The notes beneath the pieces were generated by a model. The model had not been told where the DNA came from, did not search any database, and saw nothing but the letters and a program-made list of their open reading frames with translations. This document shows, one piece after another, positions 27,659-41,200 of a DNA stretch of 64,000 bases; position 1 is the first letter of the stretch, and every line of letters starts with the position of its first letter. This DNA comes from Hydractinia symbiolongicarpus. Lineage: Eukaryota > Cnidaria > Hydrozoa > Anthoathecata > Hydractiniidae. A program made the translations under genes and the position numbers. The stretch is from the NCBI RefSeq assembly GCF_029227915.1, contig NC_079878.1, positions 33,693,501 to 33,757,500 of the forward strand, given 5' to 3'.

Positions 27659-30600
27659 TTTAGCGCGCAATAACGGCTAGGATTGGTCCCACAGTAAAAA
27701 ATGACTTATTAATCTAAATTTTTAAATAAAGCGCTACCACAGCGCCCAGTGTAATCGCTGAGTTCCGGCAATCACGTCAAATTAAGAAAAATGTTTTTTC
27801 TTGGAGTCCAATTGTCTCATTTATCACATTTATCAGGTCACAGTCTAAAGTTAGTTCAATTAAGTCCCACAGTCAATCGTTTCATTGTTAAAAACAATGC
27901 AACCTATTAATATGTGAAAAATATCGCTAAATACATGTTGGTACGAATATGTGACGCAACCGTTGTAACTGAAGCGGATTGATACCGGTAGAAAGTCAAT
28001 GAAATGTGGTTTTTGAAACTGTTGCTACATCTTCAGCGCGCAATAACGGCTAGGATTGGTCCCACAGTAAAAAATGACTTATTAATCTAAATTTTTAAAT
28101 AAAGCGCTACCACAGCGCCCAGTGTAATCGCTGAGTTCCGGCAATCACGTCAAATTAAGAAAAATGTTTTTTCTTGGAGTCCAATTGTCTCATTTATCAC
28201 ATTTATCAGGTCACAGTCTAAAGTTAGTTCAATTAAGTCCCACAGTCAATCGTTTCATTGTTAAAAACAATGCAACCTATTAATATGTGAAAAATATCGC
28301 TAAATACATGTTGGTACGAATATGTGACGCAACCGTTGTAACTGAAGCGGATTGATACCGGTAGAAAGTCAATGAAATGTGGTTTTTGAAACTGTTGCTA
28401 CATCTTCAGCGCGCAATAACGGCTAGGATTGGTCCCACAGTGAAGAATGACTTACTTATTTATATTTTTAAATGAAGCGCTGCCACAGCGCCCAGTGTAA
28501 TTGCTGAGTTCCGGCAATCACGTCAAATTAAGAAGAATGTTTTTTTTGAGTCCAATTGTCTCATTTATCACATTTATCAGGTCACAGTCCAAAGTTAGTG
28601 CAATTAAGTCCCACAGTCAATCGTTTCATTGTTAAAAGCGATGCAACCTATTAATATGTGAAAGATATCGCTAAATACATGTTGGTACGAATATGTGACG
28701 CAACCGTTGTAACTGAAGCGGATTGATACTGGTAGAAAGTCAATGAAATGTGGTTTGTGAAACTGTTGCTACATCTTCAGCGCGCAATAACGGCTAGGAT
28801 TGGTCCCACAGTAAAGAGTGACTTACTTACTTATATTTTTAAATGAAGCGCTACCACAGCGCCCAGTGTAATCGCTGAGTTCCGGCAATCACGTCAAATT
28901 AAGAAAAATGTTATTTCTTGGAGTCCAATTGTCTCATTTATCACATTTATCAGGTCACAGTCCAATGTTAGTTCATTTAAGTCCCAGAGTCAATCGTTTC
29001 ACTGTTAAAAGCGATGCAACCTAGTGATATCAGGTAAATATCGCAAAATACATGTTGGCACGAATATGTGACCCAACCATTGCAACTCAAACGGACTGAC
29101 ACCGTTAAAAAGTCAATGAAATGAAGTTTTTGAAACTGTCGCTGTTTCTTTAACGCGCAATAACGGCTAGGATTGGTCCCACAGTAAAAAATGACTGATA
29201 AATCTAAATTTTTAAATGAAGCGCTAACACAGCGCCCAGTGTAATCCCTGAGTTCCGGCAATCATGTCAGATAAAGAAGAATGTTATTTCTTGGAGTCCA
29301 ATTGTCTCATTTATCACATTTATCAGGTCACAGTCTAAAGTTAGTTCAATTAAGTCCCACAGTCAATCGTTTCATTGTTAAAAACAATGCAACCTATTAA
29401 TATGTGAAAAATATCGCTAAATACATGTTGGTACGAATATGTGACGCAACCGTTGTAACTGAAGCGGATTGATACCGGTAGAAAGTCAATGAAATGTGGT
29501 TTTTGAAACTGTTGCTACATCTTCAGCGCGCAATAACGGCTAGGATTGGTCCCACAGTGAAGAATGACTTACTTATTTATATTTTTAAATGAAGCGCTGC
29601 CACAGCGCCCAGTGTAATTGCTGAGTTCCGGCAATCACGTCAAATTAAGAAGAATGTTTTTTTTGAGTCCAATTGTCTCATTTATCACATTTATCAGGTC
29701 ACAGTCCAAAGTTAGTGCAATTAAGTCCCACAGTCAATCGTTTCATTGTTAAAAGCGATGCAACCTATTAATATGTGAAAGATATCGCTAAATACATGTT
29801 GGTACGAATATGTGACGCAACCGTTGTAACTGAAGCGGATTGATACTGGTAGAAAGTCAATGAAATGTCGTTTGTGAAACTGTTGCTACATCTTCAGCGC
29901 GCAATAACGGCTAGGATTGGTCCCACAGTAAAGAGTGACTTACTTACTTATATTTTTAAATGAAGCGCTACCACAGCGCCCAGTGTAATCGCTGAGTTCC
30001 GGCAATCACGTCAAATTAAGAAAAATGTTATTTCTTGGAGTCCAATTTTCTCATTTATCACATTTATCAGGTCACAGTCCAAAGTTAGTTCATTTAAGTC
30101 CCACAGTCAATCGTTTCACTGTTAAAAGCGATGCAACCTAGTAATATCAGATAAATATCGCTAAATACATGTTTGTACGAATATGTGACCCAAACGGTGT
30201 AACTCAAACGGACTGAGACCGTTAGAAAGTCAATGAAATGTAGTTTTTGAAACTGTCGCTATTTCTTCAGCGCGCGATAACGGCTAGGATTGGTCCCACA
30301 GTAAATAATGACTTATAAATCTGAATGTTTAAATGAAGCGCTACCACAGCGCCCAGTGTAATCGCTGAGCCCCGGCAATCTTGTCAAATTAAGAAGAATG
30401 TTATTTCTTGGATTCCAGTTTTCTCATTTATCACATTTATCAGGTCACAGTCCAAAGTTAGTTCAATTAAGTCCCACAGTCAATCGTTTCATTGTTAATA
30501 GCGATGCAACCTAGTAATCTCAGGAAAATATCGCTAAATACATGTTTGTACCAATATGTGACTCAACCGTTGTAACTGAAACGGACTGACTACGTTAGAA

Positions 30601-31849
30601 AGTCAATGAAATGTAGTTTTTGAAACTGTCGCAATTTCTTTAGCGCGCAATAACGGCTAGGATTGGTCCCACAGTTAAAAATGACTTATTAATCTAAATT
30701 TTTAAATAAAGCGCTACCACAGCGCCCAGTGTAATCGCTGAGTTCCGGCAATCACGTCAAATTAAGAAAAATGTTTTTTGTTGGAGTCCAATTGTCTCAT
30801 TTATCACATTTATCAGGTCACAGTCCAAAGTTAGTTCAATTAAGTCCCACAGTCAATCGTTTCACTGTTAAAAGCGATGCAACCTAGTAATATCAGATAA
30901 ATATCGCTAAATACATGTTTGTACGAATATGTGACCCAAACGGTGTAACTCAAACGGACTGAGACCGTTAGAAAGTCAATGAAATGTAGTTTTTGAAACT
31001 GTCGCTATTTCTTCAGCGCGCGATAACGGCTAGGATTGGTCCCACAGTAAATAATGACTTATAAATCTGAATGTTTAAATGAAGCGCTACCACAGCGCCC
31101 AGTGTAATCGCTGAGCCCCGGCAATCTTGTCAAATTAAGAAGAATGTTATTTCTTGGATTCCAGTTTTCTCATTTATCACATTTATCAGGTCACAGTCCA
31201 AAGTTAGTTCAATTAAGTCCCACAGTCAATCGTTTCATTGTTAATAGCGATGCAACCTAGTAATCTCAGGAAAATATCGCTAAATACATGTTTGTACCAA
31301 TATGTGACTCAACCGTTGTAACTGAAACGGACTGACTACGTTAGAAAGTCAATGAAATGTAGTTTTTGAAACTGTCGCAATTTCTTTAGCGCGCAATAAC
31401 GGCTAGGATTGGTCCCACAGTTAAAAATGACTTATTAATCTAAATTTTTAAATAAAGCGCTACCACAGCGCCCAGTGTAATCGCTGAGTTCCGGCAATCA
31501 CGTCAAATTAAGAAAAATGTTTTTTGTTGGAGTCCAATTGTCTCATTTATCACATTTATCAGGTCACAGTCCAAAGTTAGTTCAATTAAGTCCCACAGTC
31601 AATCGTTTCATTGTTAAAAGCGATGCAACCCATTAATATGTGAAAAATATCGCTAAATACATTTTGGTACGAATATGTGACGCAACTGTTGGGACTGAAG
31701 CGGATTGATACTGGTAGAAAGTCAATGAAATGTGGTTTTTGAAACTGTTGCTACATCTTCAGCGCGCAATAACGGCTAGGATTGGTCCCACAGTAAAAAA
31801 TGACTTATTAATCTAAATTTTTAAATAAAGCGCTACCACAACGCCCAGT

Positions 31850-34800
31850 GTAATCGCTGAGTTCCGGCAATCACGTCAAATTAAGAAAAATGTTTTTTCT
31901 TGGAGTCCAATTGTCTCATTTATCACATTTATCAGGTCACAGTCCAAAGTTAGTGCAATTAAGTCCCACAGTCAATCGTTTCATTGTTAAAAGCGATGCA
32001 ACCTATTAATATGTGAAAGATATCGCTAAATACATGTTGGTACGAATATGTGACGCAACCGTTGTAACTGAAGCGGATTGATACTGGTAGAAAGTCAATG
32101 AAATGTGGTTTGTGAAACTGTTGCTACATCTTCAGCGCGCAATAACGGCTAGGATTGGTCCCACAGTAAAGAGTGACTTACTTACTTATATTTTTAAATG
32201 AAGCGCTACCACAGCGCCCAGTGTAATCGCTGAGTTCCGGCAATCACGTCAAATTAAGAAAAATGTTATTTCTTGGAGTCCAATTGTCTCATTTATCACA
32301 TTTATAAGGTCACAGTCCAATGTTAGTTCATTTAAGTCCCAGAGTCAATCGTTTCACTGTTAAAAGCAATGCAACCTAGTGATATCAGGTAAATATCGCA
32401 AAATACATGTTGGCACGAATATGTGACCCAACCATTGCAACTCAAACGGACTGACACCGTTAAAAAGTCAATGAAATGAAGTCTTTGACACTGTCGCTAT
32501 TTCTTTAGCGCGCAATAACGGCTAGGATTGGTCCCACAGTAAAAAATGACTTATTAATCTAAATTTTTAAATAATGCGCTACCACAGCGCCCAGTGTAAC
32601 CGCTGAGTTCCGGCAATCACGTCAAATTAAGAAAAATGTTTTTTCTTGGAGTCCAATTGTCTCATTTATCACATTTATCAGGTCACAGTCTAAAGTTAGT
32701 TCAATTAAGTCCCACAGTCAATCGTTTCATTGTTAAAAACAATGCAACCTATTAATATGTGCAAAATATCGCTAAATACATGTTGGTACGAATATGTGAC
32801 GCAACCGTTGTAAGTGAAGCGGATTGATACCGGTAGAAAGTCAATGAAATGTGGTTTTTAAAACTGATGCTACATCTTCAGCGCGCAATAACGGTTAGAA
32901 TTGGTCCCACAGTGAAGAATGACTTACTTATTTATATTTTTAAATGAAGCGCTGCCACAGCGCCCAGTGTAATCGCTGAGTTCCGGCAATCACGTCAATT
33001 TAAGAAGAATGTTTTTTTTGAGTCCAATTGTCTCATTTATCACATTTATCAGGTCACAGTCCAAAGTTAGTGCAATTAAGTCCCACAGTCAATCGTTTCA
33101 TTGTTAAAAGCGATACAACCTATTAATATGTGAAAGATATCGCTAAATACATGTTGGTACGAATATGTGACGCAACCGTTGTAACTGAAGCGGATTGATA
33201 CTGGTAGAAAGTCAATGAAATGTGGTTTGTGAAACTGTTGCTACATCTTCAGCGCGCAATAACGGCTAGGATTGGTCCCACAGTAAAGAGTGACTTACTT
33301 ACTTACTTATATTTTTAAATGAAGCGCTACCACAGCGCCCAGTGTAATCGCTGAGTTCCGGCAATCACGTCAAATTAAGAAAAATGTTATTTCTTGGAGT
33401 CCAATTGTCTCATTTATCACATTTATCAGGTCACAGTCCAATGTTAGTTCATTTAAGTCCCAGAGTCAATCGTTTCACTGTTAAAAGCGATGCAACCTAG
33501 TGATATCAGGTAAATATCGCAAAATACATGTTGGCACGAATATGTGACGCAACCGTTGTAACTGAAGCGGATTGATACTGGTAGAAAGTCAATGAAATGT
33601 GGTTTGTGAAACTGTTGCTACATCTTCAGCGCGCAATAACGGCTAGGATTGGTCCCATAGTAAAGAGTGACTTACTTACTTATATTTTTAAATGAAGCGC
33701 TACCACAGCGCCCAGTGTAATCGCTGAGTTCCGGCAATCACGTCAAATTAAGAAAAATGTTATTTCTTGGAGTCCAATTGTCTCATTTATCAGGTCACAG
33801 TCCAATGTTAGTTCATTTAAGTCCCAGAGTCAATCGTTTCACTGTTAAAAGCGATGCAACCTAGTGATATCAGGTAAATATCGCAAAATACATGTTGGCA
33901 CGAATATGTGACCCAACCATTGCAACTCAAACGGACTGACACCGTTAAAAAGTCAATGAAATGAAGTTTTTGAAACTGTCGCTGTTTCTTTAACGCGCAA
34001 TAACGGCTAGGATTGGTCCCACAGTAAAAAATGACTGATAAATCTAAATTTTTAAATGAAGCGCTAACACAGCGCCCAGTGTAATCCCTGAGTTCCGGCA
34101 ATCATGTCAGATAAAGAAGAATGTTATTTCTTGGAGTCCAATTTTCTCATTTATCACATTTATCAGGTCACAGTCCAAAGTTAGTTCATTTAAGTCCCAC
34201 AGTCAATCGTTTCACTGTTAAAAGCGATGCAACCTAGTAATATCAGATAAATATCGCTAAATACATGTTTGTACGAATATGTGACCCAAACGGTGTAACT
34301 CAAACGGACTGAGACCGTTAGAAAGTCAATGAAATGTAGTTTTTGAAACTGTCGCTATTTCTTCAGCGCGCGATAACGGCTAGGATTGGTCCCACAGTAA
34401 ATAATGACTTATAAATCTGAATGTTTAAATGAAGCGCTACCACAGCGCCCAGTGTAATCGCTGAGCCCCGGCAATCTTGTCAAATTAAGAAGAATGTTAT
34501 TTCTTGGATTCCAGTTTTCTCATTTATCACATTTATCAGGTCACAGTCCAAAGTTAGTTCAATTAAGTCCCACAGTCAATCGTTTCATTGTTAATAGCGA
34601 TGCAACCTAGTAATCTCAGGAAAATATCGCTAAATACATGTTTGTACCAATATGTGACTCAACCGTTGTAACTGAAACGGACTGACTACGTTAGAAAGTC
34701 AATGAAATGTAGTTTTTGAAACTGTCGCAATTTCTTTAGCGCGCAATAACGGCTAGGATTGGTCCCACAGTTAAAAATGACTTATTAATCTAAATTTTTA

Positions 34801-37800
34801 AATAAAGCGCTACCACAGCGCCCAGTGTAATCGCTGAGTTCCGGCAATCACGTCAAATTAAGAAAAATGTTTTTTGTTGGAGTCCAATTGTCTCATTTAT
34901 CACATTTATCAGATCACAATCCAAAGTTAGTTCAATTAAGTCCCACAGTCAATCGTTTCATTGTTAAAAGCGATGCAACCCATTAATATGTGAAAAATAT
35001 CGCTAAATACATTTTGGTACGAATATGTGACGCAACTGTTGGGACTGAAGCGGATTGATACTGGTAGAAAGTCAATGAAATGTGGTTTTTGAAACTGTTG
35101 CTACATCTTCAGCGCGCAATAACGGCTAGGATTGGTCCCACAGTAAAAAATGACTTATTAATCTAAATTTTTAAATAAAGCGCTACCACAGCGCCCAGTG
35201 TAATCGCTGAGTTCCGGCAATCACGTCAAATTAAGAAAAATGTTTTTTCTTGGAGTCCAATTGTCTCATTTATCACATTTATCAGGTCACAGTCCAAAGT
35301 TAGTGCAATTAAGTCCCACAGTCAATCGTTTCATTGTTAAAAGCGATGCAACCTATTAATATGTGAAAGATATCGCTAAATACATGTTGGTACGAATATG
35401 TGACACAACCGTTGTAACTGAAGCGGATTGATACTGGTAGAAAGTCAATGAAATGTGGTTTGTGAAACTGTTGCTACATCTTCAGCGCGCAATAACGGCT
35501 AGGATTGGTCCCACAGTAAAGAGTGACTTACTTACTTATATTTTTAAATGAAGCGCTACCACAGCGCCCAGTGTAATCGCTGAGTTCCGGCAATCACGTC
35601 AAATTAAGAAAAATGTTTTTTCTTGGAGTCCAATTGTCTCATTTATCACATTTATCAGGTCACAGTCCAAAGTTAGTGCAATTAAGTCCCACAGTCAATC
35701 GTTTCATTGTTAAAAGCGATGCAACCTATTAATATGTGAAAGATATCGCTAAATACATGTTGGGACGAATATGTGACGCAACCGTTGTAACTGAAGCGGA
35801 TTGATACTGGTAGAAAGTCAATGAAATGTGGTTTGTGAAACTGTTGCTACATCTTCAGCGCGCAATAACGGCTAGGATTGGTCCCACAGTAAAGAGTGAC
35901 TTACTTACTTATATTTTTAAATGAAGCGCTACCACAGCGCCCAGTGTAATCGCTGAGTTCCGGCAATCACGTCAAATTAAGAAAAATGTTATTTCTTGGA
36001 GTCCAATTGTCTCATTTATCACATTTATCAGGTCACAGTCCAATGTTAGTTCATTTAAGTCCCAGAGTCAATCGTTTCACTGTTAAAAGCAATGCAACCT
36101 AGTGATATCAGGTAAATATCGCAAAATACATGTTGGCACGAATATGTGACCCAACCATTGCAACTCAAACGGACTGACACCGTTAAAAAGTCAATGAAAT
36201 GAAGTCTTTGACACTGTCGCTATTTCTTTAGCGCGCAATAGCGGCTAGGATTGGTCCCACAGTAAAAAATGACTTATTAATCTAAATTTTTAAATAAAGC
36301 GCTACCACAGCGCCCAGTGTAACCGCTGAGTTCCGGCAATCACGTCAAATTAAGAAAAATGTTTTTTCTTGGAGTCCAATTGTCTCATTTATCACATTTA
36401 TCAGGTCACAGTCTAAAGTTAGTTCAATTAAGTCCCACAGTCAATCGTTTCATTGTTAAAAACAATGCAACCTATTAATATGTGCAAAATATCGCTAAAT
36501 ACATGTTGGTACGAATATGTGACGCAACCGTTGTAACTGAAGCGGATTGATACCGGTAGAAAGTCAATGAAATGTGGTTTTTAAAACTGATGCTACATCT
36601 TCAGCGCGCAATAACGGTTAGAATTGGTCCCACAGTGAAGAATGACTTACTTATTTATATTTTTAAATGAAGCGCTGCCACAGCGCCCAGTGTAATCGCT
36701 GAGTTCCGGCAATCACGTCAATTTAAGAAGAATGTTTTTTTTGAGTCCAATTGTCTCATTTATCACATTTATCAGGTCACAGTCCAAAGTTAGTGCAATT
36801 AAGTCCCACAGTCAATCGTTTCATTGTTAAAAGCGATACAACCTATTAATATGTGAAAGATATCGCTAAATACATGTTGGTACGAATATGTGACGCAACC
36901 GTTGTAACTGAAGCGGATTGATACTGGTAGAAAGTCAATGAAATGTGGTTTGTGAAACTGTTGCTACATCTTCAGCGCGCAATAACGGCTAGGATTGGTC
37001 CCACAGTAAAGAGTGACTTACTTACTTACTTATATTTTTAAATGAAGCGCTACCACAGCGCCCAGTGTAATCGCTGAGTTCCGGCAATCACGTCAAATTA
37101 ACAAAAATGTTATTTCTTGGAGTCCAATTGTCTCATTTATCACATTTATCAGGTCACAGTCCAATGTTAGTTCATTTAAGTCCCAGAGTCAATCGTTTCA
37201 CTGTTAAAAGCGATGCAACGTAGTGATATCAGGTAAATATCGCAAAATACATGTTGGCACGAATATGTGACGCAACCGTTGTAACTGAAGCGGATTGATA
37301 CTGGTAGAAAGTCAATGAAATGTGGTTTGTGAAACTGTTGCTACATCTTCAGCGCGCAATAACGGCTAGGATTGGTCCCACAGTAAAGAGTGACTTACTT
37401 ACTTATATTTTTAAATGAAGCGCTACCACAGCGCCCAGTGTAATCGCTGAGTTCCGGCAATCACGTCAAATTAAGAAAAATGTTATTTCTTGGAGTCCAA
37501 TTGTCTCATTTATCACATTTATCAGGTCACAGTCCAATGTTAGTTCATTTAAGTCCCAGAGTCAATCGTTTCACTGTTAAAAGCGATGCAACCTAGTGAT
37601 ATCAGGTAAATATCGCAAAATACATGTTGGCACGAATATGTGACCCAACCATTGCAACTCAAACGGACTGACACCGTTAAAAAGTCAATGAAATGAAGTT
37701 TTTGAAACTGTCGCTGTTTCTTTAACGCGCAATAACGGCTAGGATTGGTCCCACAGTAAAAAATGACTGATAAATCTAAATTTTTAAATGAAGCGCTAAC

Positions 37801-38200
37801 ACAGCGCCCAGTGTAATCCCTGAGTTCCGGCAATCATGTCAGATAAAGAAGAATGTTATTTCTTGGAGTCCAATTTTCTCATTTATCACATTTATCAGGT
37901 CACAGTCCAAAGTTAGTTCATTTAAGTCCCACAGTCAATCGTTTCACTGTTAAAAGCGATGCAACCTAGTAATATCAGATAAATATCGCTAAATACATGT
38001 TTGTACGAATATGTGACCCAAACGGTGTAACTCAAACGGACTGAGACCGTTAGAAAGTCAATGAAATGTAGTTTTTGAAACTGTCGCTATTTCTTCAGCG
38101 CGCGATAACGGCTAGGATTGGTCCCACAGTAAATAATGACTTATAAATCTGAATGTTTAAATGAAGCGCTACCACAGCGCCCAGTGTAATCGCTGAGCCC
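31850..38200 (+). repeat. Higher-order repeat, about 3.72-kb units (10 monomers)
   Basis: Private variants recur 3,723 bp apart: TTAGTGC contexts at 31933 and 35656, and GTCTTTGACA at 32481 and 36204. Downstream of a 9-bp deletion present only in the first copy (near 33,790), the spacing becomes 3,732 bp. The copies stop matching near 34,465 and 38,197. One segment also recurs near 28,977, 4,840 bp before its copy at 33,817. Confidence 0.75.
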
Positions 38201-41200
38201 CGGCAATCACATCAAATTAAGAAAAATGTTTTTTCTTGGAGTCCAATTGTCTCATTTATCACATTTATCAGGTCACAGTCCAAAGTTAGTGCAATTAAGT
38301 CCCACAGTCAATCGTTTCATTGTTAAAAGCGATGCAACCTATTAATATGTGAAAGATATCGCTAAATACATGTTGGTACGAATATGTGACGCAACCGTTG
38401 TAACTGAAGCGGATTGATACTGGTAGAAAGTCAATGAAATGTGGTTTGTGAAACTGTTGCTACATCTTCAGCGCGCAATAACGGCTAGGATTGGTCCCAC
38501 AGTAAAGAGTGACTTACTTACTTATATTTTTAAATGAAGCGCTACCACAGCGCCCAGTGTAATCGCTGAGTTCCGGCAATCACGTCAAATTAAGAAAAAT
38601 GTTATTTCTTGGAGTCCAATTGTCTCATTTATCACATTTATCAGGTCACAGTCCAATGTTAGTTCATTTAAGTCCCAGAGTCAATCGTTTCACTGTTAAA
38701 AGCAATGCAACCTAGTGATATCAGGTAAATATCGCAAAATACATGTTGGCACGAATATGTGACCCAACCATTGCAACTCAAACGGACTGACACCGTTAAA
38801 AAGTCAATGAAATGAAGTCTTTGACACTGTCGCTATTTCTTTAGCGCGCAATAACGGCTAGGATTGGTCCCACAGTAAAAAATGACTTATTAATCTAAAT
38901 TTTTAAATAAAGCGCTACCACAGCGCCCAGTGTAACCGCTGAGTTCCGGCAATCACGTCAAATTAAGAAAAATGTTTTTTCTTGGAGTCCAATTGTCTCA
39001 TTTATCACATTTATCAGGTCACAGTCTAAAGTTAGTTCAATTAAGTCCCACAGTCAATCGTTTCATTGTTAAAAACAATGCAACCTATTAATATGTGCAA
39101 AATATCGCTAAATACATGTTGGTACGAATATGTGACGCAACCGTTGTAACTGAAGCGGATTGATACCGGTAGAAAGTCAATGAAATGTGGTTTTTAAAAC
39201 TGTTGCTACATCTTCAGCGCGCAATAACGGTTAGGATTGGTCCCACAGTGAAGAATGACTTACTTATTTATATTTTTAAATGAAGCGCTGCCACAGCGCC
39301 CAGTGTAATCGCTGAGTTCCGGCAATCACGTCAATTTAAGAAGAATGTTTTTTTTGAGTCCAATTGTCTCATTTATCACATTTATCAGGTCACAGTCCAA
39401 AGTTAGTGCAATTAAGTCCCACAGTCAATCGTTTCATTGTTAAAAGCGATACAACCTATTAATATGTGAAAGATATCGCTAAATACATGTTGGTACGAAT
39501 ATGTGACGCAACCGTTGTAACTGAAGCGGATTGATACTGGTAGAAAGTCAATGAAATGTGGTTTTTGAAACTGTTGCTACATCTTCAGCGCGCAATAACG
39601 GCTAGGATTGGTCCCACAGTAAAGAGTGACTTACTTACTTATATTTTTAAATGAAGCGCTACCACAGCGCCCAGTGTATTCGCTGAGTTCCGGAAATCAC
39701 GTCAAATTAAGAAAAATGTTATTTCTTGGAGTCCAATTGTCTCATTTATCACATTTATCAGGTCACAGTCCAATGTTAGTTCATTTAAGTCCCAGAGTCA
39801 ATCGTTTCACTGTTAAAAGCGATGCAACCTAGTGATATCAGGTAAATATCGCAAAATACATGTTGGCACGAATATGTGACCCAACCATTGCAACTCAAAC
39901 GGACTGACACCGTTAAAAAGTCAATGAAATGAAGTTTTTGAAACTGTCGCTATTTCTTTAGCGCGCAATATCGGCTAGGATTAGTCCCACAGTAAAAAAT
40001 GACTTATTAATCTAAATTTTTAAATAAAGCGCTACCACAGCGCCCAGTGTAATCGCTGAGTTCCGGCAATCACGTCAAATTAAGAAAAATGTTTTTTCTT
40101 GGAGTCCAATTGTCTCATTTATCACATTTATCAGGTCACAGTCTAAAGTTAGTTCAATTAAGTCCCACAGTCAATCGTTTCATTGTTAAAAACAATGCAA
40201 CCTATTAATATGTGAAAAATATCGCTAAATACATGTTGGTACGAATATGTGACGCAACCGTTGTAACTGAAGCGGATTGATACCGGTAGAAAGTCAATGA
40301 AATGTGGTTTTTAAAACTGTTGCTACATCTTCAGCGCGCAATAACGGCTAGGATTGGTCCCACAGTGAAGAATGACTTACTTATTTATATTTTTAAATGA
40401 AGCGCTGCCACAGCGCCCAGTGTAATCGCTGAGTTCCGGCAATCACGTCAAATTAAGAAGAATGTTTTTTTTGAGTCCAATTGTCTCATTTATCACACTT
40501 ATCAGGTCACAGTCCAAAGTTAGTTCAATTAAGTCCCACAGTCAATAGTTTCATTGTTTAAAGCGGTACAACCTAGTAATCTCAGAAAAATATCGCTAAA
40601 TATATCTCGGTACGAATATGTGACCCCACTGTGGTAACTCAAACGGACTGACACCGTGAGAAAGTCAATGAAATATAGTTTTTAAAACTGTCGCTAGTTC
40701 TTCAACGCGCGATAACGGCTAGGATTGGTCCCACAGTAAATAATGACTTATAAATCTGAATGTTTAAATGAATCGCTACCACAGCGCCCAGTGTAATCGC
40801 TGAGTTCCGGCAATCTTGTCAAATTAAGAAAAATGTTATTTCTTGGAGTCCAGTTTTCTCATTTATCACATTTAACAGGTCACAGTCCTAAGTTAGTTCA
40901 ATTAAGTCCCACAGTCAATCGTTTCACTGTTAAAAGCGATGCAACTTAGTAATATCAGGCAAATATCGCTACACACATGTTGGTACGAATATGTTACCCA
41001 AACGTTGTAACTCAAACGGACTGACACCGTTAGAAAGTCAATGAAATGTAGTTTTTGAAACTGTCGCTATTTCTTCAGCGGGCGATAACGGATAGGATTG
41101 GTCCCACAGTAAAGAATGATTTATTCATCTAAATTTTTAAATGAAGCGCTACCACAGCTCCCAGTGTAATCGCTGAGTTCCGGCAATCACGTCAAATTAA

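Noticed and set aside
28977-29261. A 94-codon open frame on the minus strand, repeated at 33817-34101 and 37549-37833
   Set aside because: It spans satellite monomer sequence, is recurrent only because the repeat unit is, is broken in nearly all other monomers and has no protein-like features.
39626-39832. A 68-codon open frame in the satellite
   Set aside because: It is a chance frame in one monomer variant, closed in its sisters, with no family resemblance.
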